DNA of 64,000 nt from Lysinibacillus fusiformis (GCA_030027265.1 JASENG010000002.1:328982-392981); one strand, 5' to 3'. Shown: positions 15,433-25,280, counted from the stretch's first letter. Notes: generated by a model from the sequence alone, not told the origin. A program made the numbers and translations.

Positions 15433-17108
15433 TGAGCATCAATCATTTCACGCACTTGAATCGATGCTTTTCTGCCGGAGGATATGGCAATTTCCGATTT
15501 TAAACGGCACGATAAATCTCGGATACTACTAGATTGGATATCTTTATATGCATCAAGAATCGCCTCAACCAAAACTGCCTTATCTTCAGAATTCGGTTCT
15601 TTCGCATTTACCCCATCCAGCAAATTGTAAAGTGCGCCAAGCTTCTTAAATGATTGAATATCATAGGCCATGGAAGGTACTTCTTTTGCCGCCTCATCCA
15701 GCTCTTCAATTGATCGCTGCGTAATAATGGCCGCTGATTTCTTGGACATTACATGGACATTTACCCCGTCATCATTCAGTGCTATTAAACGATTTGCCTG
15801 CATGCCGTGAGATAAGAATGCACCAGAAATTGCATTTCCTACTATTGCAGCTACAATTGGGTGCCCTGATAATCTTGCTGTCGCATAAGCGTCAACCGCC
15901 GCTGAACAAGAAAGATAAATGCCGAATAATTCTTCATGATAGCCAAACGCTTGGCTAGGGACATCAACAATAGGTAGTATTAAACGCTTTTCAGTTAAGT
16001 TTTTGTCTTCTTCAATTGCTTGACGCACATATTTTGCAATTGTCCATCCTTCCAGTAAACCGATTTCTCCTTTACGTGCACGATAATAGTTGCTCTCCGT
16101 GTTTGGAACTACTGCGATTACCCGAGCCTTCACTCCCGAGATGGACGTATCTGCAACCAATACCGATGGAACTTCACTAAGAGAAGGTTCACCGTTAGTT
16201 ATCAAATCGAACCATTTTCGACCTGTACTGTTACCGCCTTCAAGTGAAGCAGGCAAATCGGTGTTCACATTTGCCGGTTTTGTATTGAAATGCTCTTTCG
16301 TTTGTTCCGGTGTTATCTTTTCTTCGATATCCAAAGACTTAAATAACGATAAATACTGTTCTACATTTTTAGTACGGTGCTTTAATTTAATCTCGCCATT
16401 CCAAATGCTCTGGATGGCATCTTGATAATTCGGAATATCGTCTTCAACCAGAATATCAGCAAGCCCCGATTCAGTTCGAACCGCTCCGCCAATCATTTTC
16501 CAGATCAATTGTTTATTTCTCGAATCCAGCTCCCGTATGCCGGCTTCTTGTTGAACAACTTCTGGTCCATTCATTCCCAGACGCCCTTCACGTGTCATGA
16601 TTAACGCACTGCATAATCCAGCTGTTAAAGACATTCCTCCAAACGAGCCAACCTTTCCAGGAATAATCCCGATTACCGGTACATACTCGCGTAACGCAAC
16701 GATGGCTGCACTAATTTCTGCAATGGACAATAAACCATAATTCGCTTCCTGTAAACGTACGCCACCTGTATCATAGATAATAATTGGATAGATTTTATTG
16801 CCATTTTCGCATTCTTTCAGGACCTTTTCTAAAGTACCTGCAAATTTCGCACCCGAAACTTCCCCAATACCGCCGCCTTGAAAGTTCCCTTCAATGGAGA
16901 CGATAACCGTTTGTTGTCCATTTAAGGTACCTCTCACAATAATCATGCCATCATCGAATTGCGGTACAATGTTTTGAGCTGCTAAATGTGGAGACTCCAG
17001 ACCGTCAAAGGGTCCGAGAATCTCATAGGCACTTCCCTTGTCCAATAATTGAAATGCTCGTTCACGCGCTAGGCTTTCTACTAAACTCTCAGTTATGATT
17101 TGCGCCAT
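15423..17108 (-). CDS. mdcDE: Fused malonate decarboxylase beta-gamma subunit
   Basis: A 561-residue fusion. The N-terminal ~270 residues are the beta subunit (carboxyltransferase fold; YDTGGVRLQEANYGL and PGKVGSFGGMSLTAGLCSAL), and the rest is the gamma subunit (RARKGEIGLLEGWTIAKYVRQA, ending with IVAAIVGNAISGAFLSHGMQ). Together they decarboxylate malonyl-ACP to acetyl-ACP in the biotin-independent enzyme. Proteobacterial operons usually encode the two separately. GGAGGTG precedes the ATG, which overlaps mdcC by 20 bases. Confidence 0.92.
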   Translation of the reverse strand: MAQIITESLVESLARERAFQLLDKGSAYEILGPFDGLESPHLAAQNIVPQFDDGMIIVRGTLNGQQTVIVSIEGNFQGGGIGEVSGAKFAGTLEKVLKECENGNKIYPIIIYDTGGVRLQEANYGLLSIAEISAAIVALREYVPVIGIIPGKVGSFGGMSLTAGLCSALIMTREGRLGMNGPEVVQQEAGIRELDSRNKQLIWKMIGGAVRTESGLADILVEDDIPNYQDAIQSIWNGEIKLKHRTKNVEQYLSLFKSLDIEEKITPEQTKEHFNTKPANVNTDLPASLEGGNSTGRKWFDLITNGEPSLSEVPSVLVADTSISGVKARVIAVVPNTESNYYRARKGEIGLLEGWTIAKYVRQAIEEDKNLTEKRLILPIVDVPSQAFGYHEELFGIYLSCSAAVDAYATARLSGHPIVAAIVGNAISGAFLSHGMQANRLIALNDDGVNVHVMSKKSAAIITQRSIEELDEAAKEVPSMAYDIQSFKKLGALYNLLDGVNAKEPNSEDKAVLVEAILDAYKDIQSSSIRDLSCRLKSEIAISSGRKASIQVREMIDAQWK

Positions 17109-17397
17109 TTGTGCTCACCTCCACTGCTTGTGCTAATCGGATGGATACAACACCAGGTGTTGCTCCAAAATCATTAATTCTAATCAGTGCCGAAATATCA
17201 TTTTGACTTACAAACCGTTCAATTACTTTTTCCCAAGTGTCTTGAAACCCTGTAATCCCTGTTCGAATTTCAAATACTGTTTTGTTGTCATCTGACGGTT
17301 CAACTAATATTTCTAAATCTCCAGATCCCACAACGCCAACATGTGCTGGTTGTTCAATCGTTTTTGATGCTGGAAATGAATAAATTAATTTTTCCAC
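17089..17397 (-). CDS. mdcC: Malonate decarboxylase acyl carrier protein
   Basis: About 102 residues. This delta subunit carries the phosphoribosyl-dephospho-CoA arm on a serine in the conserved VGVVGSGDLEIL. The end FGATPGVVSIRLAQAVE is also family-typical. The frame opens at 17433, but GGGGAGAG is well placed for the GTG at 17397, giving the standard length. It sits between mdcB and mdcDE. Confidence 0.9.
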   Translation of the reverse strand: MEKLIYSFPASKTIEQPAHVGVVGSGDLEILVEPSDDNKTVFEIRTGITGFQDTWEKVIERFVSQNDISALIRINDFGATPGVVSIRLAQAVEVSTNGANHN

Positions 17398-17416
17398 AAA
17401 TATCTCTCCCCTTTGA

Positions 17417-18262
17417 TTAATGAATGGTTGCAAACTCCCGATTAATTGATGGATTCATTTGGCAAACTTTATATAAGTAGATGGTTGCAGCCAGTAGATC
17501 TGCACTTCCTCCAGGCGATAAGCGCCGTATTTTAAATTCCTCATTCATGGATGAAAGTTCATCTAAATGACCACTTTCCAAAATTCTCTTTGCATACTGC
17601 TGCGCATAATTCAAACCTTCTATCCCGCCTCGATGCAGTAAACAAGTGTCATCTAAATTAGCCATTAGTGCCAACAATGAATGAAACTTTGCCATTTCAT
17701 AGTTGAATTGATGAAGTGAGGACTTAAAAATTGGCATGCTAATGCTGCGAATATGCGGAAATGCCAGTTGGGCTTCTGCCTTGGCCCCGGTTACTCCATA
17801 TTTTTTAATAGCCTTTATCCCATTTGTTAGCTGAGATGGAATATAACGATCTTCAAATCTAGCAATTTCTCCAGCGGTATGGCAAAGCTCATTTTCGTTA
17901 CATTGCCCTCCATGAATAGCTGCTGCGGCTGTCAATAATCCAAGCGACCAAATCGCACCTTTATGAGTATTCACGCCATTTGTCACCTGGTACATCCTTC
18001 CTTCCCCACTCCGTCCAATCTCGCCAATTTTTTCTCTCAAGTATTGCGATGGCTTTTCGCCAAAGGCAATCATCGCCATTTCGTAAAAGGTTTCATGAAG
18101 GCTATTCGCTGATTTCACCATCATTGATAAAGTCAAATCATCATGTGAACCTTGGTCTTTTTGATCGACTAATCCAGGTTTAGGCGTAAGAGAAACTTCT
18201 TCGATTAGTGAGGCTACTGCTAAATCTGCCAAAGCAGATGAAAAAATATGCGCATTTTGCAA
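17417..18262 (-). CDS. mdcB: Triphosphoribosyl-dephospho-CoA synthase
   Basis: About 281 residues of the CitG/MdcB family, which makes the prosthetic-group precursor from ATP and dephospho-CoA. Conserved parts are SLTPKPGLVDQKDQGSHDD near residue 25 and TNGVNTHKGAIWSLGLL in the middle. The long frame to 18337 overlaps mdcA; a GGAGGAGAGG site precedes a TTG at 18262, which clears the mdcA stop and gives the usual length. Confidence 0.9.
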   Translation of the reverse strand: MQNAHIFSSALADLAVASLIEEVSLTPKPGLVDQKDQGSHDDLTLSMMVKSANSLHETFYEMAMIAFGEKPSQYLREKIGEIGRSGEGRMYQVTNGVNTHKGAIWSLGLLTAAAAIHGGQCNENELCHTAGEIARFEDRYIPSQLTNGIKAIKKYGVTGAKAEAQLAFPHIRSISMPIFKSSLHQFNYEMAKFHSLLALMANLDDTCLLHRGGIEGLNYAQQYAKRILESGHLDELSSMNEEFKIRRLSPGGSADLLAATIYLYKVCQMNPSINREFATIH

Positions 18263-18281
18263 AGTCCTCTCCTCCTTCAAA

Positions 18282-19949
18282 TTACCAGCTGCGGAATTTT
18301 GCAGGCGGGTTATATAAACCACCTGACCATTGAACAAGTTCGTCTATATTTTTGGCAGCCAGCAACGAGCGTTTCGCATCTGAACGACGTATGCCTAAAT
18401 CCTCCGGTAGAGCAATCATTCCTTTTTCACGTAAACGTTCTGTCGCTTTTGGATTATGCTCCATACCGATTGGTGTAATACCTGCTATAGAGGCAATCAT
18501 TTCTCTTCTTTCAGAGATGCTATCTGATTTATAGAGATAAGCAATGCCTTCTTCTGTAACGATATGTGTAACGTCTTCCCCGTAAATCATTACCGGAGCG
18601 ACCGCTAATTTTGCCTGGTCTTTTACACTTATGGCATCGAGTGATTCAACAAATACAGGCTTATTTGCTTCCTGGAATGTTTCAGCCACTTGTACGACTA
18701 ACTTTTGACCACGTGCTAGCGGATCGTCAGAAGTCTTTAAGTCAAACCATGCATCTGTTGAATGTCGGCGTCCACCTGGATTATGACCCATATTCGGCGC
18801 TCCGCCATATCCAGCAACACGGCCTCTTGTTACTGTTGAAGAGTTCCCTAATCCATCCATTTGTAAAGTAGAGCCGATAAATAAATCAACCGCATACTGA
18901 CCTGCTAATTGCGCCAAGGTACGATTTGAACGCAGACTGCCATCCTTGCCTGTAAAGAAAATATCTCTTCTTGCTTCCACATATTTTTCCATTCCAAGTT
19001 CTCCACCGAAACAATAGACGCTGTCTACCCATCCGGATTCGATGGCAGGAATAAGTGTAGGATGCGGATTTAAAACCCAGTTCGTGCATATCTTCCCTTT
19101 TAGCCCCAATGACTCTGCATAAGTAGGAAGCAATAATTCCACGGCAGCTGTGTTAAAGCCGATTCCATGGTTTAATGATTTCACGCCATGTTTCTCATAT
19201 ATCCCGCGAATGATCATCATCGCTTGTAAAATTTGAATATCTGTAATATGTCGTGGATCTCTTGTAAATAATGGTTCAAGCTCATAAGGCTTATCTGCCA
19301 CAACAATAAAATCTACCCATGAACTTGGGATGTCTACGCGAGGCAATTCATCCACGATTTCATTTACTTGAGCAATGACGATGCCATCACGGAAAGCAGC
19401 CGCTTCTACTAATGTCGGTGTTTCTTCCGTATTCGGACCAGTGTAGAGGTTTCCATGTATATCCGCCTTATCTGCTGCCACCAATGCCACATTCGGAATT
19501 AAATCTATAAATAAACGCCCATAAAGCTCGATATAAGTATGCAGATCACCAAGCTCGATTTTGCCATCTTCAATCATTTGCGCGATTCGAAGACTTTGCG
19601 GACCCGCATAAGAGAAATCGATTTTTCTTGCGATTCCGTATTCAAAGACATCTAGATGCTCCGGTCTTGAAATACTGGACATAATCATATGCAAATCGTG
19701 CACCTTTTCAGGATCAATCTGTACTAATGAGTGCGATAAGAAGGAAGCCTGCTTTTGGTTATTCCCTTCCAGCACAACACGATCTCCTGTTTTAATTAAC
19801 TTCTCCAATACCTCTACGATTCGATTGGTTGGAATAACGACTCCATCCACCAATCCTTTGACACTTTCCAGTCTTTCATTTTTTGCTTCAACTCTAGTTG
19901 TCCACGATTTCGTTGTTTCCCCCGTATTTTTCAAAACCATTTTATACAC
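18282..19949 (-). CDS. mdcA: Malonate decarboxylase alpha subunit
   Basis: A 555-residue acetyl-S-ACP:malonate ACP transferase that swaps the acetyl group on MdcC for malonyl to drive the cycle. Typical segments include EGNNQKQASFLSHSL near the N-terminus, SLNHGIGFNTAAVELLLPTY, GYGGAPNMGHNPGGRRHS and GIAYLYKSDSISERR at the C-terminus. Length is standard. It follows mdcH by 9 bases. Confidence 0.95.
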   Translation of the reverse strand: MYKMVLKNTGETTKSWTTRVEAKNERLESVKGLVDGVVIPTNRIVEVLEKLIKTGDRVVLEGNNQKQASFLSHSLVQIDPEKVHDLHMIMSSISRPEHLDVFEYGIARKIDFSYAGPQSLRIAQMIEDGKIELGDLHTYIELYGRLFIDLIPNVALVAADKADIHGNLYTGPNTEETPTLVEAAAFRDGIVIAQVNEIVDELPRVDIPSSWVDFIVVADKPYELEPLFTRDPRHITDIQILQAMMIIRGIYEKHGVKSLNHGIGFNTAAVELLLPTYAESLGLKGKICTNWVLNPHPTLIPAIESGWVDSVYCFGGELGMEKYVEARRDIFFTGKDGSLRSNRTLAQLAGQYAVDLFIGSTLQMDGLGNSSTVTRGRVAGYGGAPNMGHNPGGRRHSTDAWFDLKTSDDPLARGQKLVVQVAETFQEANKPVFVESLDAISVKDQAKLAVAPVMIYGEDVTHIVTEEGIAYLYKSDSISERREMIASIAGITPIGMEHNPKATERLREKGMIALPEDLGIRRSDAKRSLLAAKNIDELVQWSGGLYNPPAKFRSW

Positions 19950-19958
19950 CCCTATTGA

Positions 19959-20876
19959 TTAATTTGTCATTACATAGAAACAATCCTCAATACTACTTTT
20001 AGATATAGACATCGTTTGAGCTTCAGGGAACGCCTGTTGAGCTAACTTAGTTAGTACGTCCCCCGGCGGCATTTCTATAAAAATTTGCGTGCCCGATTCA
20101 AAAAGCAAATTAACTGCATCATGCCACCGTACCGGATGACATATACTTTTGGCCAAATCTTCCTTTACTGCATCAGCTTGCATTAGTAGCCGTGAAGTAA
20201 TATTGCTTGATATCGGAATTTTCGGTCTTTTCAGTTCAAGCTTGTTCAACTCTCCCAATAGCTCCTCACTTACACCATTAAATAAAGGACAGTGGGAAGG
20301 TGTTGAAACATTTAATAGCTGAGCAGATTTTGCCCCATTGGTCTTCACGTAATCTATCACTTTTTGCAGCCCTTTAAGAGAACCCGATAACGTTACTTGG
20401 GTTGGAGCATTTCGATTTGAAACGTAAACCGGCTCATTCTCAAGGAATAGCTTATTTACGATTTCAGAAATGCGATATTCATCCAATCCTAATACGACAG
20501 CCATTCCATAACCGTCATCACAGGTTTTTTCCATCAATTCTCCACGTAAAGTTACTAATCTTAAAGCTTCTGCAAATGAAATGACACCAGAAGCAGTGGC
20601 AGCACCAAAGGCACCTACAGAATGACCCGCAACAAAATTCGGAATTAGCCCATTTTTTTCAAATGCTTTGTATGTGCCAACCGATGCAATTAATAAACAT
20701 TGCTGGACTGCCTTTGTTGTGGAAAGCGCCTTTTTGCTATGCAGCGATTCGATGGTTGTATTTAATATTTCGGTGCTTTCTTCTAAAATTTCTTTTACGA
20801 CTGGATCGTCCGGTAAATCATGTAACATTCCTTCATACTGGGAACCTTGACCTGGAAAGAGAAAAGCACTTCTCAT
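19959..20876 (-). CDS. mdcH: Malonate decarboxylase malonyl-CoA:ACP transacylase
   Basis: A 305-residue FabD-like enzyme. FLFPGQGSQYEGM is at the N-terminus and the active-site serine is in AGHSVGAFGAA (about residue 85), with a catalytic histidine in STPSHCPLFNG. It charges MdcC with malonyl from malonyl-CoA to prime the complex. It lies between the GntR regulator and mdcA. Confidence 0.92.
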   Translation of the reverse strand: MRSAFLFPGQGSQYEGMLHDLPDDPVVKEILEESTEILNTTIESLHSKKALSTTKAVQQCLLIASVGTYKAFEKNGLIPNFVAGHSVGAFGAATASGVISFAEALRLVTLRGELMEKTCDDGYGMAVVLGLDEYRISEIVNKLFLENEPVYVSNRNAPTQVTLSGSLKGLQKVIDYVKTNGAKSAQLLNVSTPSHCPLFNGVSEELLGELNKLELKRPKIPISSNITSRLLMQADAVKEDLAKSICHPVRWHDAVNLLFESGTQIFIEMPPGDVLTKLAQQAFPEAQTMSISKSSIEDCFYVMTN

Positions 20877-20890
20877 CGCCTCCCTCCTCT

Positions 20891-21544
20891 CTAGAAGATT
20901 TTTTTGCTCACATTGAAAATTACGTTTTCTGTATGGTGACGCAGCAGTTCAACGAATTCGTCCATCTGGTTTGATTTAAGATATTCATAGATTTTACGAT
21001 GGTCGTCTTTCGATTTTTCAATGGTTTCACTTTGCGAGAAGTGAATCCCTTGAATTCGGAGCAGCGGGAAGCTAATTTTGCTATAAACTCCTTCGAGAAC
21101 AGCACTTTCACTAAATCTTATAATTGTATAGTGAAAAGCGTAGTTCAATTGCACATATTCGAATTGATTTGTGCATTTATCCATTTCTTTTAACATACTT
21201 TTCAATTCAATCAATAAATCTTTCTTTTTATGCGGTTCATGAATTCTTTTTGCAGAAAGAAGCTCGATATTATTTCTGACATCCAGTAAATCCTGGATTT
21301 CTGATAATGTATACCCTTTCACAAAGGCTCCTTTTCTAGGTATTCTTTCAATCAATCCTTCTGTTGTCAGCATATAAATCGCTTCCCTGATTGGAGAACG
21401 ACTCGTATTGAACATTTCCGCATATGCACCCTCAACTATTTTGTCTCCAGGCTTTAAATCTCCATTTAAGATTTGCTCCAAAATTTTTTCTGCAACAATT
21501 CTCGATAATGCATTATCTAACGGATAGTTTAAAAAAAATTCCAT
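20891..21544 (-). CDS. GntR/FCD-family regulator of malonate genes
   Basis: About 217 residues. The N-terminal winged helix is clear (VAEKILEQILNGDLKPGDKI and FNTSRSPIREAIYMLTTEGLI), followed by an all-helical FCD ligand domain (LLDVRNNIELLSAKR, FHYTIIRFSES). It is the first gene of the mdc operon, so it controls its own synthesis. It resembles the role of MdcY, a malonate-responsive repressor. Two matching dyads lie in the 231-base gap to madL. Confidence 0.88.
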   Translation of the reverse strand: MEFFLNYPLDNALSRIVAEKILEQILNGDLKPGDKIVEGAYAEMFNTSRSPIREAIYMLTTEGLIERIPRKGAFVKGYTLSEIQDLLDVRNNIELLSAKRIHEPHKKKDLLIELKSMLKEMDKCTNQFEYVQLNYAFHYTIIRFSESAVLEGVYSKISFPLLRIQGIHFSQSETIEKSKDDHRKIYEYLKSNQMDEFVELLRHHTENVIFNVSKKIF

Positions 21545-21582
21545 TAAGAACACTTCCTTAAGCGCTAATACGACCTCTCAAA

Positions 21583-21597
21583 CGGTCGACTGTATAC
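21583..21597. promoter_or_regulatory. Operator 1, mdc side
   Basis: CGGTCGACTGTATAC: a GTCGAC core with one full arm (CTGTATA). It lies just downstream of the mdc -10 box. With operator 2 it suggests the ideal site TATACAGTCGACTGTATA. Confidence 0.65.
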
Positions 21598-21601
21598 TTA
21601 A

Positions 21602-21630
21602 ATAATAAAACAGACAGAACGAAATTTCAA
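21602..21630 (-). promoter_or_regulatory. Promoter of the mdc operon
   Basis: On the minus strand TTGAAA (21625-21630), a 17-base spacer and TATTAT (21602-21607). The start of transcription would fall at the edge of operator 1. Confidence 0.65.
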
Positions 21631-21670
21631 TCGTAATTTACCATTTTTTCTGTTTTGAGCAAAATTTTAG

Positions 21671-21699
21671 TTGATTTATATTTTTTTATATTTTATGAT
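21671..21699 (+). promoter_or_regulatory. Promoter of madLM
   Basis: TTGATT (21671-21676), 17-base spacer, TATGAT (21694-21699). Transcription would start immediately before operator 2. Confidence 0.6.
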
Positions 21700-21707
21700 G
21701 TTCACAG

Positions 21708-21722
21708 AATACAGTCGACTGA
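21708..21722. promoter_or_regulatory. Operator 2, madLM side
   Basis: ATACAGTCGACTG: the same GTCGAC core with the other arm complete. It sits at the predicted start of the madLM transcript, mirroring operator 1. Confidence 0.65.
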
Positions 21723-21775
21723 AAATTCTTTCAGTTATGCACTTTACTACTACTTGATAAAGGGGTGTCAGGTTT

Positions 21776-22177
21776 ATGGTTATTTATGGGGTTGCTATTT
21801 TGGCGGGATGTTTTTTGGTGGGTACAATTGCCGGTGAAATTATTGGCTCATTGATGGGAATTGATTCAAATGTAGGCGGCGTTGGAATAGCCATGCTACT
21901 TTTGATTGTTTTCGTAGATAAGCTTGTAAAATCAGGAAAAATTACAAAACCCTCATTGGATGGGTTAAGTTTTTGGAATCAGATGTATATTCCGGTCGTG
22001 ATTGCAATGGCAGCAAGCCAAAATGTATTGGGTGCTTTAACAGGCGGACCTTTGGCAATTATCGCTGGAATCGCAGTGGTACTAATTAGCTGGGCATGCG
22101 TCCCTCTTCTAAGCGGCAAGAAAACAGCAGATTCTTCGTTTAATAATTCAGCATTAAGGGGTGAAGCTGATGCTTGA
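21776..22177 (+). CDS. madL: Malonate transporter subunit MadL
   Basis: A 133-residue membrane protein with four hydrophobic helices; GEIIGSLMGIDSNVGGVGIAM and LSFWNQMYIPVVIAMAASQN are typical of MadL. With MadM it imports malonate with cations through the cytoplasmic membrane. AAGGGGTG lies before the ATG. It is divergent from the decarboxylase operon and shares its regulator. Confidence 0.9.
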   Translation: MVIYGVAILAGCFLVGTIAGEIIGSLMGIDSNVGGVGIAMLLLIVFVDKLVKSGKITKPSLDGLSFWNQMYIPVVIAMAASQNVLGALTGGPLAIIAGIAVVLISWACVPLLSGKKTADSSFNNSALRGEADA

Positions 22178-22931
22178 TATGATTAAAGGCGTATTTGTAG
22201 ACAATGGATTTGTCACAGCATTTTTAGTTGTTGGACTTACGATGTGGCTAGCCTATTTTATCTCGAATAAATTAACAAAAGGCAGAATTCACGGGTCTGC
22301 AATCGCCATTGTAATTGGACTAGTCCTCGCATATATCGGTGGCGTTGTAACAGATGGCTCTAAAGGGATTTCCGATGTTAGCTTTTTAGCAGGAATTGGT
22401 TTTTTAGGAGGAAGTATGTTACGGGATTTTGCCATTGTGGCTACTTCTTTCGGCGCTAATTTCGATGAGATTAAAAAAGCCGGTATTCGCGGCGTAGCAT
22501 CGCTATTCATCGGAGTAATACTATCCTTTGTTGTCGGTGCAATTTTTGCTGTAATGTTTGGCTATAACGATGCAGTAAGTATTACAACAATTGGTGCAGG
22601 AACAGCAACTTATATAGTTGGCCCTGTAACGGGTGCTGCATTGGGAGCAAGCTCGGAAGTGATTGCAATCAGTATTGCAGCCGGTTTAGTAAAGTCCGTA
22701 TTAGTAATGGTTGGAACACCATTTGTCGCTAAATTGATCGGGTTAAATAATCCTGTTTCTGCCATGGTTTATGGCGGTTTAATGGGTACTACTTCTGGTG
22801 TAGCTGGCGGTCTAGCTGCAACAGATGCCAAATTAGTTCCATATGGCGCAGTTACAGCCACTTTCTATACAGGCTTGGGATGCTTATTATCACCAACCAT
22901 TTTATACCTATTTACAAATATGATTTTTTAA
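22170..22931 (+). CDS. madM: Malonate transporter subunit MadM
   Basis: About 253 residues, strongly hydrophobic, with the MadM features LRDFAIVATSFGANFDEIKKAG and MVYGGLMGTTSGVAGGLAATD. The start at 22170 has AAGGGGTG at proper spacing and overlaps the madL end by 8 bases. It forms the larger part of the malonate importer. A terminator follows. Confidence 0.9.
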   Translation: MLDMIKGVFVDNGFVTAFLVVGLTMWLAYFISNKLTKGRIHGSAIAIVIGLVLAYIGGVVTDGSKGISDVSFLAGIGFLGGSMLRDFAIVATSFGANFDEIKKAGIRGVASLFIGVILSFVVGAIFAVMFGYNDAVSITTIGAGTATYIVGPVTGAALGASSEVIAISIAAGLVKSVLVMVGTPFVAKLIGLNNPVSAMVYGGLMGTTSGVAGGLAATDAKLVPYGAVTATFYTGLGCLLSPTILYLFTNMIF

Positions 22932-22963
22932 AAATTAAAAGGTACCTTTCATATGCATGCCTT

Positions 22964-23007
22964 AAAAGTCGATTGGTCGCAGCGGTGCAACAAATCGGCT
23001 TTTTTCC
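22964..23007. terminator. Bidirectional terminator between madM and Nudix
   Basis: AAAAGTCGATT and AATCGGCTTTTTT form the stem, with T runs on both strands; it serves both convergent genes. The sequence is closely related to the hairpin at 33749. Confidence 0.8.
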
Positions 23008-23009
23008 TT

Positions 23010-23450
23010 TTAGAAACATGGCTCCTGTTTTATGAGTTTTGCCAATCCATCGGGATATAGTACCTTTCTTCCTTCGAAAATATCCTCTTTTGAAATCCAC
23101 CTGGCAAGTGTAATTTTCTCGCCTTCCATCACATCGAAAACTTCTTTCTGATATAAACTTTTATCTTTAAACTCCACTAAATAAACTTGTACTAATTCGT
23201 GCCCTATCTTCCCCTCTATTTTAAAGATATTTTCTAAACAAGACAGATAAGATTTAATAGCAATCTCACAGCCTAACTCTTCCTGAAATTCTCGAATTAA
23301 TGTTTCATCAGATCTTTCACCAAGCTCGATTGTACCTCCAATTGGACGGTAAAATAATCCTTCCCCTTTGGAATGTTTTCCTTGCTTTTCTTCTAATAAA
23401 ATAGCATCGCCTTTACTTATAATTCCTAACGCCTTCGCTCTTGGAAACAT
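23010..23450 (-). CDS. Nudix hydrolase
   Basis: A 146-residue pyrophosphohydrolase. The Nudix box is complete: GGTIELGERSDETLI followed by REFQEELG, giving the metal-binding glutamates. The rest is short and generic, so the nucleotide substrate cannot be predicted. It may house-clean oxidised or modified nucleotides. Confidence 0.88.
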   Translation of the reverse strand: MFPRAKALGIISKGDAILLEEKQGKHSKGEGLFYRPIGGTIELGERSDETLIREFQEELGCEIAIKSYLSCLENIFKIEGKIGHELVQVYLVEFKDKSLYQKEVFDVMEGEKITLARWISKEDIFEGRKVLYPDGLAKLIKQEPCF

Positions 23451-23470
23451 CCGATTTCCTCCCCTTTAAT

Positions 23471-23510
23471 AAAAGGATACTACAGCTGCAAATGCGAGCC
23501 ATAGTATCCC
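23471..23510 (-). terminator. Terminator of the first chemoreceptor gene
   Basis: GGATACTATGG and CTGTAGTATCC pair; TTTTATTAA follows on the minus strand. The equivalent hairpin follows the duplicate gene at 25473. Confidence 0.75.
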
Positions 23511-23516
23511 TATAAA

Positions 23517-25280
23517 TTAAGCTAACTTAAAGTGTTGTATTAAATTATTTAATTCCATCGCAAGTTTTGAAAGCTCCTCGGAACTTGCTGCGACTTCTTC
23601 CATCGAGCTGCTTGTTTGCTGTGTAGAGGCAGAAGTTTGTTCTACACCTGCTGCGGATTCTTCTGAAATTGAGGCAATCTCTTCAATGGATGAATTCATT
23701 TCCTGGCTAGTGGATTTAATCATCACCAAACTGTCACTGACCATTTGAATATTGTCGGCCATTTCTTTGACTGAATGATTAATTTTCTCGAATGTCTCTC
23801 CTGTTGTTTTCAGCTGACTCGTCCCTTTTTCTACTTCAATATAGCCAGCCTGCAATTCGTTCGCTACCTCTGAAGAATCTGTTTGAATTCTGCTAACAAT
23901 CTGCGTGATGTCTGAAACAGAGCTTGCTACTTGTTCCGCAAGTTTTTTCACTTCCTCCGCAACCACCGCGAAGCCTCGACCCTGTTCTCCAGCACGAGCT
24001 GCCTCAATTGCTGCATTCAATGCCAATAGATTCGTTTGTTCAGCAACTTCTCTGATTACTGTTACTAATTTTGAAATTTCATTTGTTTGACTGTCCAAAT
24101 GCTGTACCTTCTGAACGGAGTTGTGAACAATTTGATCTATATGTGTCATTTGTTCAATCGATTGCAGCATTAAACGAGAGCCGCCTTCTGTTAGTTGCAA
24201 TACTTCATTGGAAGACTGGTAAATTCTTTCGCCGTTTTCATTAGCTCCTTCAACCTTTTCAACATAAGTCCCCATGGAAGATGATAGGTCAGATGCGTGA
24301 CACGCCTGTGATTCAGTGCCTGATGCAATTTCCTCCATGGTTTTAGCCACTTGTTCTGCTCCAACTTTCACTTCATTTGCAGACTGAGTCAGTTCTTCAC
24401 TATGTCCTGTAATCAACTCCGAAGCTTGCGAGATATTGTGGATGATCTCTTTTAGTTTCAGCTGCAGGTTATTTAACCCATTCGCGAGCTGCCCAGTTTC
24501 GTCTTTTGACTTGATTGCCAGTTGATCTAGGGTAAGGTCCCCCTCTGCAATATGAGCCATTTGTTCTGTCACTTTTTTAATAGGCTTCGAAATGTGATTT
24601 GCGAAGAACAAAATAATTAAGATCCCGATAACTAATGTAATCCCAATAATAATCAGGTTTAAGTGAAGAATTTCATCTGCAGGCTGACTAAAATCGAACA
24701 TGTATGTACCGGCAACAACTACCCAACCCCACTCCTCAAATACTTTAGAGTAAGTTACTTTTTCTTCAATTTGCTCCTTGTTACTTGGAAGTGGATAAAA
24801 ATAATAGGAGAATCCTCCACCATTTATTCCCTTTTGTATGTATTCCTGCGCATATTTTTTACCGTTTGCATCGAGCTTATCCCAAGAGTTGCTTCCCTCG
24901 CTTGAAGGATGGGCAACCAAATTCCCTTTAGTATCAGCAATAAAAATATACCCATTTTCGCCTATGTCGAATTTTTTGTTAATCGGTCTTGTATTATCGC
25001 CTTGCATTTCTCCAAGGATATCAACTTTTACTTTCTCTTGAGCCTCTTCTAATGTAAGGTCCCCTTCTTCGACTTCTTCGTTCAATACCTGCATTAATCC
25101 AATAGTATGTTCAACACTATTTTTTAAATTTGTCTGGCCAAGTTGATTTAAACTGCTGCTGCTTTTCTCATAGCTAAGTACACCTAAAATAATCAATGGA
25201 ATCGTTAATAGTAAGATAGAAACCGTTAAAAGTTTTTTCTTTATCGATTGAGCAAATAAACTTTTACTATTGAATTTCAT
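23517..25280 (-). CDS. Methyl-accepting chemotaxis protein (copy 1)
   Basis: 587 residues. A first membrane helix (about 17-37) precedes an extracellular single-Cache (sCache_2-like) sensor with [19 protein letters not shown], then a second helix near 218-240, a HAMP domain and a long signalling coiled coil. Its hairpin tip, [20 protein letters not shown] then [20 protein letters not shown], contacts CheA and CheW. The long frame to 25337 is rejected because GGAGG lies before the ATG at 25280 and the paralogue starts at the same residue. Ligand unknown, perhaps a small carboxylate. Confidence 0.92.
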   Translation of the reverse strand: MKFNSKSLFAQSIKKKLLTVSILLLTIPLIILGVLSYEKSSSSLNQLGQTNLKNSVEHTIGLMQVLNEEVEEGDLTLEEAQEKVKVDILGEMQGDNTRPINKKFDIGENGYIFIADTKGNLVAHPSSEGSNSWDKLDANGKKYAQEYIQKGINGGGFSYYFYPLPSNKEQIEEKVTYSKVFEEWGWVVVAGTYMFDFSQPADEILHLNLIIIGITLVIGILIILFFANHISKPIKKVTEQMAHIAEGDLTLDQLAIKSKDETGQLANGLNNLQLKLKEIIHNISQASELITGHSEELTQSANEVKVGAEQVAKTMEEIASGTESQACHASDLSSSMGTYVEKVEGANENGERIYQSSNEVLQLTEGGSRLMLQSIEQMTHIDQIVHNSVQKVQHLDSQTNEISKLVTVIREVAEQTNLLALNAAIEAARAGEQGRGFAVVAEEVKKLAEQVASSVSDITQIVSRIQTDSSEVANELQAGYIEVEKGTSQLKTTGETFEKINHSVKEMADNIQMVSDSLVMIKSTSQEMNSSIEEIASISEESAAGVEQTSASTQQTSSSMEEVAASSEELSKLAMELNNLIQHFKLA

